Source of the DNA: Celeribacter indicus
GTDB lineage: Bacteria; Pseudomonadota; Alphaproteobacteria; Rhodobacterales; Rhodobacteraceae
Direction: 5' to 3'
NCBI RefSeq assembly: GCF_000819565.1
Contig: NZ_CP004393.1
Location: forward strand, 1,178,001 to 1,242,000
DNA: 64,000 nucleotides
Under the pieces are notes generated by a model. The model had not been told where the DNA came from. It ran no database searches and saw only the letters and a list, made by a program, of their open reading frames with translations. Shown one piece after another: positions 55,448 to 64,000 of the stretch; the first letter of the stretch is position 1; the number at the start of each line of letters is the position of its first letter. The translations under genes were made by a program, and so were the position numbers.

Positions 55448-56251
55448 ATGGCGCATGAAAAGAACCACGACTACCACATCCTGCCGCCGTCGCCCTGGCC
55501 GCTGATGGCCGCCGTTGCCGCCTTCATCATGCTTTTCGGGGCGGTGATGTGGATGGCCAACGACAATCCTTACATCTTCCTCGTGGGCTTCCTCGGCACG
55601 CTTTACGTGATGTGGAGCTGGTGGGGCGACACGATCCGCGAAAACGAGGCGGGCGACCATACGCCGGTGGTCCGCATCGGCCTGCGCTATGGCTTCATCC
55701 TCTTCATCATGTCGGAGGTGATGTTCTTCGCGGCGTGGTTCTGGGCCTTCTTCAAGAACGCGCTCTACCCGATGTGGACCTATGCCGGCACGGAATACGC
55801 GCGGCCGGAGATCGTCCCCGTCGACGCCTTCCACCTGCCGCTGATCAACACGCTGATCCTGCTGTGTTCGGGCGCCGCCGTGACCTGGGCGCACCACGCG
55901 CTCGTGCATGGCAACGTCCGCAAGGACCTGGTCGCGGGGCTTGCCATCGGCGCCGGGCTCGGCGGCATCTTCACCGTCTTCCAGGCCTATGAATATTACG
56001 AGCTTCTCGTGCACGAGGGCTGGACCTTCGGCGGTGATTTCTTCTTCGGCTCCTTCTTCATGGCCACCGGCTTCCACGGTTTCCACGTCATCATCGGGAC
56101 GATCTTCCTGCTCGTCTGCCTCGTGCGGGCGATGAAGGGGCATTTCACGCCGGAGGACCACATCGGTTTCGAGGCCGCCGCATGGTACTGGCACTTCGTC
56201 GATGTGGTGTGGCTTTTCCTCTTCGTCGTGGTCTATATCTGGGGCCAGTAA
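55448..56251 (+). CDS. ctaE: Cytochrome c oxidase subunit III
   Basis: Subunit III of the aa3 oxidase, 267 residues with seven membrane helices. Typical are [20 protein letters not shown] near the start, the conserved [14 protein letters not shown] near residue 98, and the C-terminal [14 protein letters not shown] and [35 protein letters not shown] region serves as ribosome-binding site. It follows ctaG after 42 bases, and a strong terminator follows it. Confidence 0.97.
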   Translation: MAHEKNHDYHILPPSPWPLMAAVAAFIMLFGAVMWMANDNPYIFLVGFLGTLYVMWSWWGDTIRENEAGDHTPVVRIGLRYGFILFIMSEVMFFAAWFWAFFKNALYPMWTYAGTEYARPEIVPVDAFHLPLINTLILLCSGAAVTWAHHALVHGNVRKDLVAGLAIGAGLGGIFTVFQAYEYYELLVHEGWTFGGDFFFGSFFMATGFHGFHVIIGTIFLLVCLVRAMKGHFTPEDHIGFEAAAWYWHFVDVVWLFLFVVVYIWGQ

Positions 56252-56289
56252 GCGCCCGGTTGTCCGAGACACGATTTCCGACGGATATG

Positions 56290-56315
56290 AAGGGCGCGGG
56301 ATCCGCGCCCTTTTT
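56290..56315 (+). terminator. Rho-independent terminator after ctaE
   Basis: AAGGGCGCGG and CCGCGCCCTT form a perfect 10-bp stem with a 3-base loop, and the T-run continues to five Ts. It lies about 38 bases past ctaE and separates the oxidase genes from surf1-thrC. Confidence 0.88.
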
Positions 56316-56351
56316 CCGTGGGGCGGTCCGGGCAGTTGTCATGGAGGGGAC

Positions 56352-57020
56352 ATGGTTCGACGGATGATCTTCCCGCTCGCGATCGGGCTGATCGGCTGCG
56401 CGATCCTCATCGCGCTCGGCACCTGGCAATTGCGCCGCCTCGAGTGGAAACAGGGCGTGCTCGCGGAGATCGAGGCGGAGATCGGCGCGGAACCGGTCGC
56501 GCTGCCCGAGGACATCGACCCGTCGATGAAATACCTGCCCGTCCGGGTGGCGGGCGTGATCGGGGAGGAGGAGCTTCATGTGCTGGTGTCGCGCAAGCAG
56601 ATCGGCGCGGGATACCTGATCGTCGCCCCCTTCACCACGGAGGACGGGCGGCGCGTTCTGCTCGACCGCGGCTTCGTCGGGGACATGGAAAAGGACGCGG
56701 AGCGGGAGACGGGCGCGGCGACGGTGACGGGCAACCTGCACTGGCCCGACGACATGAACAGTTCGACGCCGTCGCCCGACCTCGGGCGGAACATCTGGTT
56801 CGGACGGGACATTCCGGCGATGGCCGCGGCGCTCGGCACCGAGCCCGTGCTGATCGTCGCGCGCGAGGCGACCGGGCCGGGGATCGAGCCGATGCCCGTG
56901 GGCACGGAGGGCATCCCGAACGACCATCTGCAATATGCGATCACGTGGTTTTCGCTCGCCGCCGTCTGGTTGGGGATGACACTGTTTCTGTTGTGGCGTA
57001 TCAGGGCCAGAACTGTCTGA
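56352..57020 (+). CDS. SURF1-family haem a insertion/oxidase assembly protein
   Basis: SURF1 (Shy1) helps insert haem a into subunit I. The 222-residue protein has the typical two membrane helices at the ends (IFPLAIGLIGCAILIALGTWQLRRLEWK and HLQYAITWFSLAAVWLGMTLFLLW) and a periplasmic middle part, with VLLDRGFV in the centre. GTWQLRRLEWK and NDHLQYAITWFSLA are family signatures. GGAGGGGAC precedes ATG 56352. A terminator lies just upstream, so it needs its own promoter or read-through. Confidence 0.92.
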   Translation: MVRRMIFPLAIGLIGCAILIALGTWQLRRLEWKQGVLAEIEAEIGAEPVALPEDIDPSMKYLPVRVAGVIGEEELHVLVSRKQIGAGYLIVAPFTTEDGRRVLLDRGFVGDMEKDAERETGAATVTGNLHWPDDMNSSTPSPDLGRNIWFGRDIPAMAAALGTEPVLIVAREATGPGIEPMPVGTEGIPNDHLQYAITWFSLAAVWLGMTLFLLWRIRARTV

Positions 57021-57032
57021 CGAGCGGAGACC

Positions 57033-58415
57033 ATGCGTTACATCTCGACCCGCGGCGATGCGCCGGTGCTGAATTTCGAAGAGGCCATGCTCACCGGGCT
57101 CGCCTCCGACGGCGGGCTCTACGTGCCCGAGACGATCCCGACGATGAGCGCGGCGGAGATCGCCGCCATGGCCGGCCTGCCCTATGAGGAGATCGCCTTC
57201 CGCGTGATGCGTCCCTTCGTCGGCGACACGTTCGGCGACGAGGAATTCCGCGGGATCATCGCGCGGGCCTATGCGGGCTTCGGCCATGACGCGCGCGCGC
57301 CGCTGGTGCAGCTCGGTCCGAACCACTTCCTGCTGGAGCTGTTCCACGGGCCGACGCTCGCCTTCAAGGATTTCGCGATGCAGCTCATCGGCCAGCTCTT
57401 CCAGGCGGCGCTGTCGCGGCGGGGCGAGCATGTGACCATCGTCGGCGCCACCTCGGGCGACACCGGCTCCGCTGCGATCGAGGCGTTCAAGGGCCTCGAC
57501 AACGTGGATGTATTCATCCTGTTCCCGAACGGGCGCGTTTCCGACGTGCAGCGGCGCCAGATGACGACGCCGCCCGAGACCAATGTGCACGCCCTGGCGG
57601 TCGAGGGCGATTTCGACGATTGCCAGGCTGCGCTCAAGGAGATGTTCGCGGACATCGGCTTCCGCGACCATGTGAAGCTCGCCGCGGTGAATTCGATCAA
57701 CTGGGCGCGGGTGCTGGCTCAGGTGGTCTATTACTTCTCCTCCGCGCTGTCGCTCGGCGCGCCGCATCGCAAGGTGTCCTTCACCGTGCCGACGGGCAAT
57801 TTCGGCGACATCTTCGCGGGCTATGTCGCGAAACGCATGGGCCTTCCGGTCGAGACGCTGGTGATCGCGACGAACCAGAACGACATCCTGCACCGCACGA
57901 TGGAAACCGGCGCCTATACGAAGGAGGGCGTCGCCCCCTCGATGAGCCCCTCGATGGACATCCAGGTCAGCTCCAATTTCGAGCGCGCGCTGTTCGACGT
58001 CTACGACCGGGAGGGCGCGGCCATCGCGCAGCTCATGGACGAGCTGAAGTCGGGGCAGTTCGCGATCAGCCAGGGCGCGATGGAGCGGCTGCGCGACATC
58101 TTCGCCTCCGGCCGTGCCTCCGAGGAGGAGACCACGGCCACCATCGCGGCGATGCACGCGCGCACGGGCGAGGTGCTTTGCCCGCATACCGCCGTCGCGG
58201 TCAAGGTCGCGGAGGAACATCTGGGGTCCGAGCCGATGATCACGCTGTCGACCGCGCATCCGGCGAAGTTCCCGGCCGCCGTGGAGGCCGCCTGCGGGAT
58301 CCATCCCGCGCTGCCCGAGCGCATGGCGGACCTTTTCGCGCGCGAGGAACGTTTCACCGTCGTGCCGAACGACCTCGACCGGCTGAAATCCCTGATCAAG
58401 GAGCGTCTTGCTTGA
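57033..58415 (+). CDS. thrC: Threonine synthase
   Basis: Threonine synthase makes threonine from O-phosphohomoserine with pyridoxal phosphate. The 460-residue protein belongs to the longer ThrC form, starting MRYISTRGDAPVLNFEEAMLTGLASDGGLYVPE. The PLP lysine is in HGPTLAFKDFAMQL near residue 113, followed by GATSGDTGSAAIEAFKGL and the glycine-rich VPTGNFGDIFAGY. It is 12 bases after surf1. The stop overlaps the M16 peptidase start by four bases (TTGA). Confidence 0.97.
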   Translation: MRYISTRGDAPVLNFEEAMLTGLASDGGLYVPETIPTMSAAEIAAMAGLPYEEIAFRVMRPFVGDTFGDEEFRGIIARAYAGFGHDARAPLVQLGPNHFLLELFHGPTLAFKDFAMQLIGQLFQAALSRRGEHVTIVGATSGDTGSAAIEAFKGLDNVDVFILFPNGRVSDVQRRQMTTPPETNVHALAVEGDFDDCQAALKEMFADIGFRDHVKLAAVNSINWARVLAQVVYYFSSALSLGAPHRKVSFTVPTGNFGDIFAGYVAKRMGLPVETLVIATNQNDILHRTMETGAYTKEGVAPSMSPSMDIQVSSNFERALFDVYDREGAAIAQLMDELKSGQFAISQGAMERLRDIFASGRASEEETTATIAAMHARTGEVLCPHTAVAVKVAEEHLGSEPMITLSTAHPAKFPAAVEAACGIHPALPERMADLFAREERFTVVPNDLDRLKSLIKERLA

Positions 58416-59671
58416 GTCCCCGCCTCCATACCTTCCCCAACGGTTTCCGCGTCGTCACCGAACTGCAACCCTCGATGCAGAGCGCCGCTGTCGGCGTCTG
58501 GGTGCTTGCGGGCGGGCGGCACGAGCGGATCGAGCAGAACGGGATCGCGCATTTCCTCGAACACATGGCGTTCAAGGGCACGACGCGGCGCAGCCCGCTG
58601 GAAATCGCGGAGGTGCTCGAGAATGTCGGCGGCTATCTCAACGCCTATACGACGCGGGAGACGACGGCCTATTACGCGCGGGTGCTGAAGGACGACGTGT
58701 CGCTCGCGCTCGATGTGATCGGGGATATCGTGCTCAATCCGGTGTTCGATCCTCATGAGCTCGAGGTCGAGCGCGGCGTGATCCTGTCGGAGATCGGCCA
58801 GTCGCTCGACACGCCGGATGACGTGATCTTTGACTGGTTGCAGGAAGCGGCCTATCCGCGCCAGCCGCTCGGGCGCACGATCCTCGGCCCGGCGGAGCGG
58901 GTGAGCGCGTTTTCCCGCGACGATCTCGCGGGCTTCGTCGAGGAGCATTATTCGCCGGAGCGGATGATCCTTTCGGCCTCGGGCAATGTCGATCACGACC
59001 GCATCGTCGCGGAGGCGGGGGAGATTTTCGGCGGGCTCAGGCCGCATGGGCAGGACCACGCCGATCCGGCCCGGTTCGAGGGCGGCGAATTCCGCAAGGT
59101 GAAGAAGCTCGAACAGGCGCATTTCACGCTCGCCTTCGAGGGGCCGGGCTATCGCGATGCCGACATCTACGTGGCGCAGGCGGCGACCACCGCCCTGGGC
59201 GGGGGGATGTCCTCCCGGCTGTTCCAGGAACTGCGCGAACGCCGCGGCCTCTGCTACACGATCTACGCCCAGTCCGGCGCCTATTTCGACACCGGGCTCA
59301 CGACGATCTACGCCGGCACCTCGGGCGAACAGGTGCGCGAACTGGCGGAGGTCACGATCGACGAGATGAAGCGCGCCGCCGGGGAGATGACGGCCGAGGA
59401 GGTCGACCGCGCGCGGGCGCAGATCAAGGCCGGGCTCCTGATGGGGCTGGAGAGCCCGTCCTCGCGCGCCGAGCGCAATGCGCGGATGATAGGCATCTGG
59501 GGCAGGGTGCCGCCGCTCGAGGAAACGGTGGCGCGGATCGACGCGGTGACGCTCGATCAGGTGCGGGCCTTCCTGGCGGCCTCCGGCACGGGCCGGGCCT
59601 CCATGGCGCTGTACGGACCGGTGAAATCCGCCCCGGAGCTCGAGGATCTGCGCGAGAGGTTCGCCGCCTGA
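58412..59671 (+). CDS. M16-family zinc peptidase (mitochondrial processing peptidase-like)
   Basis: The 419-residue protein has the inverted zinc motif HFLEHMAFKGT (HxxEH) near residue 49 with the distal glutamate in the ELEVERGVILSEI region, and a second half with GGGMSSRLFQELRERRGLCYTIYAQ. This is the single-chain M16B pattern related to the mitochondrial processing peptidase beta subunit. The start is TTG at 58412 inside the thrC stop (TTGA), preceded by AAGGAG at seven bases; no in-frame ATG precedes the first conserved strand. The thrC-M16-GNAT order suggests translational coupling. Confidence 0.93.
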   Translation: MSPRLHTFPNGFRVVTELQPSMQSAAVGVWVLAGGRHERIEQNGIAHFLEHMAFKGTTRRSPLEIAEVLENVGGYLNAYTTRETTAYYARVLKDDVSLALDVIGDIVLNPVFDPHELEVERGVILSEIGQSLDTPDDVIFDWLQEAAYPRQPLGRTILGPAERVSAFSRDDLAGFVEEHYSPERMILSASGNVDHDRIVAEAGEIFGGLRPHGQDHADPARFEGGEFRKVKKLEQAHFTLAFEGPGYRDADIYVAQAATTALGGGMSSRLFQELRERRGLCYTIYAQSGAYFDTGLTTIYAGTSGEQVRELAEVTIDEMKRAAGEMTAEEVDRARAQIKAGLLMGLESPSSRAERNARMIGIWGRVPPLEETVARIDAVTLDQVRAFLAASGTGRASMALYGPVKSAPELEDLRERFAA

Positions 59672-60261
59672 TGCTCAAGCGCCGTCCGAAGGTCAGGATC
59701 GACACGGAGCGCCTCGTGCTTCGCCTGCCGCAACATTCGGACTATCGCGACTGGTCCCGGCTGCGCGCGGAAAGCGCGGCCTTCCTGCAACCCTCGGAGC
59801 CGACCTGGTCGGAGGATCACCTCTCGCGCAAGAGTTTCACGAACCGGGTCTTCTGGGCGGAGCGCAGCGCGCGCAGCGACAGCGCCCTGCCGCTGTTCCT
59901 GATCCGGCGGGAGGATGCGGCGCTTCTGGGGGCGGTGACGCTCGACAACATCCGCCGGGGACCGGCGCAGATGGGCACGGTGGGCTACTGGATCGGCGCG
60001 CGGTACGCCCGCCACGGCTACATGCGCGAGGCCGTGACGGCTCTCCTGCACCATGCCTTCACCCGGCTCGATCTCAGCCGGATCGAGAGCGCCTGCCTGC
60101 CGGAGAACACCGCCTCGCGCGGTCTGCTCGAGAAATGCGGCTACAAGTACGAGGGCGTGGCCCAGGCCTATCTCCAGATCAACGGGCGCTGGCGCAACCA
60201 TGTGCTCTATGCCGCGCTGCGCCACGACCGGCGCGGTCCGACGCAGATCGGGCTGGCCTGA
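59671..60261 (+). CDS. GNAT-family N-acetyltransferase (RimJ/RimL-like)
   Basis: The 196-residue protein starts with IDTERLVLRLPQHSDYRDWSRLR, the usual first strand of RimJ-type ribosomal-protein acetyltransferases. It has LGAVTLDNIRRGPAQMGTVGYWIGARYARHGYMREAVTALLHHAF with the acetyl-CoA-binding loop, then RIESACLPENTASRGLLEKCGYKYEG. The substrate is not known. Its ATG overlaps the M16 stop (TGATG). Confidence 0.9.
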   Translation: MLKRRPKVRIDTERLVLRLPQHSDYRDWSRLRAESAAFLQPSEPTWSEDHLSRKSFTNRVFWAERSARSDSALPLFLIRREDAALLGAVTLDNIRRGPAQMGTVGYWIGARYARHGYMREAVTALLHHAFTRLDLSRIESACLPENTASRGLLEKCGYKYEGVAQAYLQINGRWRNHVLYAALRHDRRGPTQIGLA

Positions 60262-60337
60262 CGCGCACGGCCTTGTGAAGAGGCGTGACGGGGGATTCGC
60301 CGCTATCCTCTGCCCGTTCGAGCGGCGGGAGAGCGCG

Positions 60338-61159
60338 ATGCGGTCGGCATTTTACGGTCTGTCTTTCGGAGTTCTGGCCTCTGCCGCGGCGGCGCAGGAG
60401 GGGGCGGAGCGGATCCCAAGTCACTGTCAGGCGCTGGCACAGGAGACGCCGGGTGTCGACTATCTGTGGAAGGCCGCGGTCGGAGAGCCGCTGCCGGAGG
60501 ACACGGTCCGCATCCATTATATCGCCCATGCCATGCTCGCCATCGAGGCCGGAGACATTTCCGCCGTCACCGATTTCAACGGCTATATCGGCGCGACGGG
60601 CTGGCTGCCCGACGTGGTCACGATGAACCACGCGCATTCGAGCCATTACACCACGAACGTGCCCGAGGGCATTCCGCATGTGCTCGAGGGCTGGGGCGAA
60701 TTCGGCAAGGGGGCGGAGCACGATCTCGATCTCGGCGCGATGCGCATCCGCAATGTCACGACGGATATCCGCATGGGCGGCGGGCGGGAGGAGAGCGGCA
60801 ATTCGATCTTCCTTTTCGAGGCGGCGGGGCTCTGCATCGGCCATCTCGGCCACCTGCATCAGGAACCGTCGGAGGAACAATATGCCGCGATCGGGCGGGT
60901 CGATGTGCTGATGGCGCCGGTCGATGGCGGCTATACGATCCCGGTCGACCTGATGGCGCGGATCGTGGAGCGGATGCGCTCCTCCATCGTGATCCCGATG
61001 CACTGGTTCTCGCGCTACGGGCTCGAACGGTTCCTCGACGAGATGGGCGAGCAGTTCCAGGTGATCGAGACACAGGGGCCGGAACTGCTCGTCTCCCTCG
61101 ACCGCCTGCCGCAGCGGCCCACCATCATGGTGCTCGAGCCGCAAATGCTTTCCGATTGA
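60338..61159 (+). CDS. Secreted metallo-beta-lactamase-fold protein
   Basis: The 273-residue protein has a signal peptide (MRSAFYGLSFGVLASAAAAQ) and so is exported. A beta-lactamase-like metal fold follows, of the UlaG/L-ascorbate-lactonase type: IHYIAHAMLAIEAG, VTMNHAHSSHYTTN near residue 97, GLCIGHLGHLH near 170 and IPMHWFSRYGLERF near 225. The histidine pattern fits a metal site but is not the classical HxHxDH. The substrate is unknown. GGGAGAG precedes ATG 60338. Confidence 0.8.
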   Translation: MRSAFYGLSFGVLASAAAAQEGAERIPSHCQALAQETPGVDYLWKAAVGEPLPEDTVRIHYIAHAMLAIEAGDISAVTDFNGYIGATGWLPDVVTMNHAHSSHYTTNVPEGIPHVLEGWGEFGKGAEHDLDLGAMRIRNVTTDIRMGGGREESGNSIFLFEAAGLCIGHLGHLHQEPSEEQYAAIGRVDVLMAPVDGGYTIPVDLMARIVERMRSSIVIPMHWFSRYGLERFLDEMGEQFQVIETQGPELLVSLDRLPQRPTIMVLEPQMLSD

Positions 61160-61204
61160 GACCCGCGGCGCGGCGGGGTACACCTTCGGGCAAAGGACGT
61201 CCCG

Positions 61205-62617
61205 ATGCCCAAGACCGCTTCTCCCGCCTTCCTCCAGACCCTCGAAGAGAGCCTGCCGCCCGGCAGCCTGCGTGCGCTGCGCGAGGGCGAGCTGGCCGAT
61301 CCGCGCGGGCGTTATCAGGGGCAGGCCGCGGTCGTGGCGCGGCCGGCCACGGTGGAGGAGGTCGCAACGGTCCTGCGCGTCTGCAACGCGGCGGAGGTGG
61401 GGGTCGTGCCGCTCGGCGGCGGCACGGGGCTGGTGCTCGGGCAGGTGCTCCACGAGGGGCCCGCGCCGGTCGTGATCTCGCTCGAGCGCATGGCGCGGAT
61501 CCGCGCGGTCTATCCGGAGGAGAACGTGATCGTCGCCGAAGCCGGTGCGATCCTCGCCGATGTGCAGGCCGCGGCGCGGGCGGCGGACCGGCTCTTCCCG
61601 CTTTCGCTCGGGGCGGAGGGCTCCGCCCGGATCGGGGGCAATCTCTCGACCAATGCGGGCGGGCTCAACGTGCTGCGCTACGGCAACGCGCGCGAGCTGT
61701 GCCTCGGGATCGAGGCGGTTCTGCCCGACGGGCAGATCCTGCACGGGCTGAAGCGGCTGAGAAAGGACAACACGGGCTACGATCTCAAGGACCTGCTGAT
61801 CGGGGCGGAGGGCACGCTCGGCGTGATCACCGCGGCCTCGCTGCGTCTCTTTCCGCTGCCGGAGCGCGCCGGCGCGGCGATCTTCACCGTGGCCTCGCCG
61901 GCGGCGGCCATCGGGCTGCTGCGGCTCGCACAGCGGCTCGTGGGGGAGGAGATCTCCGCCTTCGAACTGATCTCCGGCGTCGGGCTGCGCTTCCTCGCGG
62001 AGACGTTCCCGGCCGTGCGCCAGCCCTTTGCCGTGCCGCCGGACTGGTCGGTGCTGGTCGATCTCGGCGTCTCCGGGGCCTCCGATCCCGACGCGATGCT
62101 CGCGGCGGTGTTCGAGGCGGCGCTGGAGGCGGGTCTCGTCAGCGACGGCGTGATCGCCCAGAGCGAGGCACAGCGCCAGGCCTTCTGGGCCGTGCGCGAG
62201 AGCATTCCGCTCGCCAACAAGGCGGTGGGCGCGATTTCCTCGCATGACATCTCGGTGCCGATTTCGCGGATCCCGGAGTTCATTCCCGAGGGGCAGCGGC
62301 GGTTGCAGGCGCTCGGCGAGATCCGGGTGAACTGTTTCGGGCATCTGGGCGACGGCAACCTGCATTACAACGCCTTTCCGGCACAGGGCCGCGACAGGTC
62401 GGACTACGACGCGATTCGCGGCGAGGTCGCGCGCGTGGTCCATGACCTCGTCGCCGAATATGACGGTTCCTTCTCCGCCGAGCACGGGGTCGGGCGGCTC
62501 AAGGTCGGGGACCTCGAACGCTATGGCGACCCCACGGCGCTCGCGGCGATGCGCGCGATCAAGAAGGCGCTCGATCCCAAGGGCATCATGAATCCCGGTG
62601 CGGTCCTGCGCGGCTGA
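61205..62617 (+). CDS. FAD-linked D-2-hydroxyacid dehydrogenase (GlcD/D2HGDH type)
   Basis: The 470-residue flavoprotein has a PCMH-type FAD domain (VVPLGGGTGLVLGQV near residue 68, FPLSLGAEGSARIGGNLSTNAGG near 130) and a C-terminal FAD-oxidase domain with VNCFGHLGDGNLHYN near 375 and SAEHGVGRLKV near 418, whose histidines bind the metal and substrate. This pattern is shared by D-2-hydroxyglutarate dehydrogenase, D-lactate dehydrogenase and GlcD; the substrate cannot be chosen. An AAAGGA ribosome-binding site precedes the start. Confidence 0.9.
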   Translation: MPKTASPAFLQTLEESLPPGSLRALREGELADPRGRYQGQAAVVARPATVEEVATVLRVCNAAEVGVVPLGGGTGLVLGQVLHEGPAPVVISLERMARIRAVYPEENVIVAEAGAILADVQAAARAADRLFPLSLGAEGSARIGGNLSTNAGGLNVLRYGNARELCLGIEAVLPDGQILHGLKRLRKDNTGYDLKDLLIGAEGTLGVITAASLRLFPLPERAGAAIFTVASPAAAIGLLRLAQRLVGEEISAFELISGVGLRFLAETFPAVRQPFAVPPDWSVLVDLGVSGASDPDAMLAAVFEAALEAGLVSDGVIAQSEAQRQAFWAVRESIPLANKAVGAISSHDISVPISRIPEFIPEGQRRLQALGEIRVNCFGHLGDGNLHYNAFPAQGRDRSDYDAIRGEVARVVHDLVAEYDGSFSAEHGVGRLKVGDLERYGDPTALAAMRAIKKALDPKGIMNPGAVLRG

Positions 62618-62650
62618 GGCGGCGGGAGAGGCATTGCTGCGGAAAGGGAA

Positions 62651-62684
62651 GGCCGCCCGACGTTGGGGGGGTGGTCGGGCGGCC
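62651..62684. terminator. Hairpin between convergent genes, best for apt
   Basis: GGCCGCCCGAC and GTCGGGCGGCC form a perfect 11-bp stem with a 12-base G-rich loop. On the minus strand it is followed by TTCCCTTTCC, so it may terminate apt. It is the first of three inverted repeats in this gap. Confidence 0.65.
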
Positions 62685-62685
62685 G

Positions 62686-62703
62686 ATGTGAAAGGTTTCA
62701 CAT
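62686..62703. other. Perfect 18-base palindrome-like inverted repeat
   Basis: ATGTGAAA-GG-TTTCACAT: two perfect 8-base arms around two bases. It looks like a regulator operator but lies between two convergent genes, with no start codon nearby. A third hairpin (62717-62737, CGTCCCG / CGGGACG) follows. Confidence 0.6.
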
Positions 62704-62800
62704 GTGGTGCAAACAGCGTCCCGGCTCCTTCGGGACGGGTTCACTTTCGCCCGACTTCGTTACCAAACCGTTTACGTCGCGAAAATAGATGCAATTCTTT

Positions 62801-63337
62801 TCACGCCCCGTCGAACCGGCAAAGGGCGTGAATGTCGTAGCCCAGTTCCTCGAGCTTCCTGCGGCCGCCGAGATCCGGCAGATCGACGATGAAGGCGCAA
62901 CCGACGATCTCTCCGCCGAGCCGTTCGACGAGCCGGATCCCCGCCGCCGCCGTGCCGCCCGTCGCGAGCAGGTCATCGACCATGAGCACTTTCTCCCCGG
63001 CCTCGATCGCATCGTGATGGATCTCGACCACGGCCTCGCCGTATTCGAGCTGATAGTCCTCCGAGATCACCGCGCCGGGAAGCTTGCCCTTCTTGCGGAT
63101 CGGGACGAAGCCGATGGACAACTGGTGCGCGATCGCCCCGCCGAGGATGAAGCCGCGCGCCTCGAGCCCCACGACCTTGTCGATGCGCTGGCCGACATAG
63201 GGATCGAGAAGCTGGTCGACGGCGAGGCGCATCCCGCGCGGATCGGCGAAAAGCGTGGTGACGTCGCGAAACAGGATGCCCTCGTGCGGGAAGTCGACGA
63301 TGGTGCGGATATAGTCGCGGACGGTCTTCGTCTGCAT
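62801..63337 (-). CDS. apt: Adenine phosphoribosyltransferase
   Basis: Apt salvages adenine with PRPP to AMP. The 178-residue protein starts [29 protein letters not shown], has [19 protein letters not shown] near residue 55, and the PRPP loop [17 protein letters not shown] near 117. Its ATG lies four bases past the mtnP stop. MtnP releases adenine from methylthioadenosine, so the pair links methionine salvage to adenine recovery. Confidence 0.97.
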   Translation of the reverse strand: MQTKTVRDYIRTIVDFPHEGILFRDVTTLFADPRGMRLAVDQLLDPYVGQRIDKVVGLEARGFILGGAIAHQLSIGFVPIRKKGKLPGAVISEDYQLEYGEAVVEIHHDAIEAGEKVLMVDDLLATGGTAAAGIRLVERLGGEIVGCAFIVDLPDLGGRRKLEELGYDIHALCRFDGA

Positions 63338-63341
63338 CGGA

Positions 63342-64000
63342 TCACCCTTTCAGCACACGACCCGCCACGGTCGAGAGTTTCGAGACCAGTGCGGGGTCGC
63401 GCTTTTCCGGGGCGGTCATGATCGCATGTTCGAGCGCGCGGTCGCAGCCGTGGGGGCAGGGGGCATGGGTCGCGCCGAGAAGGCCGGGCAGGGCGGCGAC
63501 GAGCGCCTTCGCATTGGCGGTGTTCGCCCTGAGCGTCGCGAGGATATCGGTGATCTCCACCGCGCCGTGACCGGGATGCCAGCTGTCGTAATCCGTCACC
63601 ATCGCCACGGAGGCATAACAGATCTCCGCCTCCCGCGCGAGTTTTGCCTCGGGCATGTTGGTCATGCCGATCACGTCGCAGCCCCAGTCGCGATACATCC
63701 TGCTTTCGGCCACCGAGGAGAATTGCGGACCTTCCATCGCCAGATAGGTGCCGCCCCGGTGGACGGAGACGCCGGTCCCGCGCGCCGCCTCGAAGGCGAT
63801 GTCCGACAGGCGGTCGCAGACCGGATGCGCGACAGAGACATGCGCCACGCAGCCGCTCGTGAAAAAGGATTTCTCCCGCGCGAAGGTGCGGTCGATGAAC
63901 TGGTCGACGATGACGAAATCGCCCGGCGCCATCTCCTCGCGGAACGAGCCGACGGCGGAGACGGACACGAGATCGGTGACGTCGAGCTGTTTCAGCGCGT
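63342..64000 (-). CDS. mtnP: S-methyl-5'-thioadenosine phosphorylase, C-terminal part
   Basis: The gene runs off the right edge; about 219 C-terminal residues are visible. It belongs to the PNP/MTAP family: [74 protein letters not shown] and MVTDYDSWH are the known MTAP regions, including the methionine and glutamate that bind the nucleoside. The [12 protein letters not shown] and TDYDSWH pattern points to methylthioadenosine rather than other purine nucleosides. It is followed by apt after four bases. Confidence 0.93.
   Translation of the reverse strand, partial: ALKQLDVTDLVSVSAVGSFREEMAPGDFVIVDQFIDRTFAREKSFFTSGCVAHVSVAHPVCDRLSDIAFEAARGTGVSVHRGGTYLAMEGPQFSSVAESRMYRDWGCDVIGMTNMPEAKLAREAEICYASVAMVTDYDSWHPGHGAVEITDILATLRANTANAKALVAALPGLLGATHAPCPHGCDRALEHAIMTAPEKRDPALVSKLSTVAGRVLKG

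Overview
The window is a gene-dense, GC-rich bacterial chromosome segment with no rRNA, tRNA, CRISPR array, insertion sequence or prophage that I could recognise. Gene content and order point to an alphaproteobacterium of the Rhodobacteraceae: a full tol-pal locus running into tilS and ftsH, a complete minus-strand Flp/Tad pilus operon, and an aa3-type cytochrome oxidase cluster (ctaC-ctaB-small ORF-ctaG-ctaE-surf1) followed by thrC and an M16 peptidase. Starts are often TTG or GTG, and many genes overlap by 1 to 4 bases.

Layout. 1-11.1 kb: the tail of an FkbM-type methyltransferase, a transaldolase-like aldolase (fsa), primosomal helicase priA, an MFS protein, msrA, prmA, the Holliday-junction genes ruvC-ruvA-ruvB, aroQ, an unknown protein and thpR. 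11.1-20.1 kb: ybgC, tolQRAB, pal, cpoB, tilS and ftsH, which form the envelope-constriction machine followed by tRNA-Ile lysidine synthesis and membrane proteolysis. 20.2-22.2 kb: tam-like methyltransferase, chorismate mutase, folD. 22.2-25.3 kb (minus): the pdeM nuclease and Lhr-like helicase pair. 25.4-28.5 kb: a divergent pair, an AAA ATPase and a polytopic membrane protein, both of unknown role. 28.5-39.05 kb (minus): flp, cpaB, cpaC, ompA-like, cpaE/tadZ, tadA, tadB, tadC, two TPR lipoproteins and the prepilin peptidase, that is, the Flp pilus secretion machine with its major pilin promoter-proximal. 39.4-43.4 kb: a lytic transglycosylase facing a three-gene operon whose enzymes resemble DprE1, DprE2 and a polyprenyl-lipid flippase. 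43.6-45.9 kb (minus): scoA and scoB, separated by a degenerate GSCFA-family gene. 46.0-52.5 kb: a persulfide-dioxygenase-like protein, topA, dprA and tldD. 52.7-60.3 kb: cytochrome oxidase subunits and assembly factors, thrC, M16 peptidase and a GNAT acetyltransferase. 60.3-64 kb: a secreted metallo-beta-lactamase-fold protein, an FAD-linked D-2-hydroxyacid dehydrogenase, and the salvage pair mtnP-apt running off the right edge.

Regulatory signals seen directly include a perfect FNR-type palindrome between tldD and ctaC, near-consensus alphaproteobacterial LexA boxes upstream of ruvCAB and of the lhr-pdeM pair, a CtrA-like box upstream of dprA, several strong hairpin terminators, and a 24-base motif that overlaps the stop codons of both ruvB and scoB. 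The observations I consider most worth follow-up are that stop-codon-overlapping repeat, the DprE1/DprE2/flippase-like operon, the degenerate GSCFA gene inside the CoA-transferase locus, and the Flp pilin with an Asp-Trp in place of the usual Glu-Tyr.
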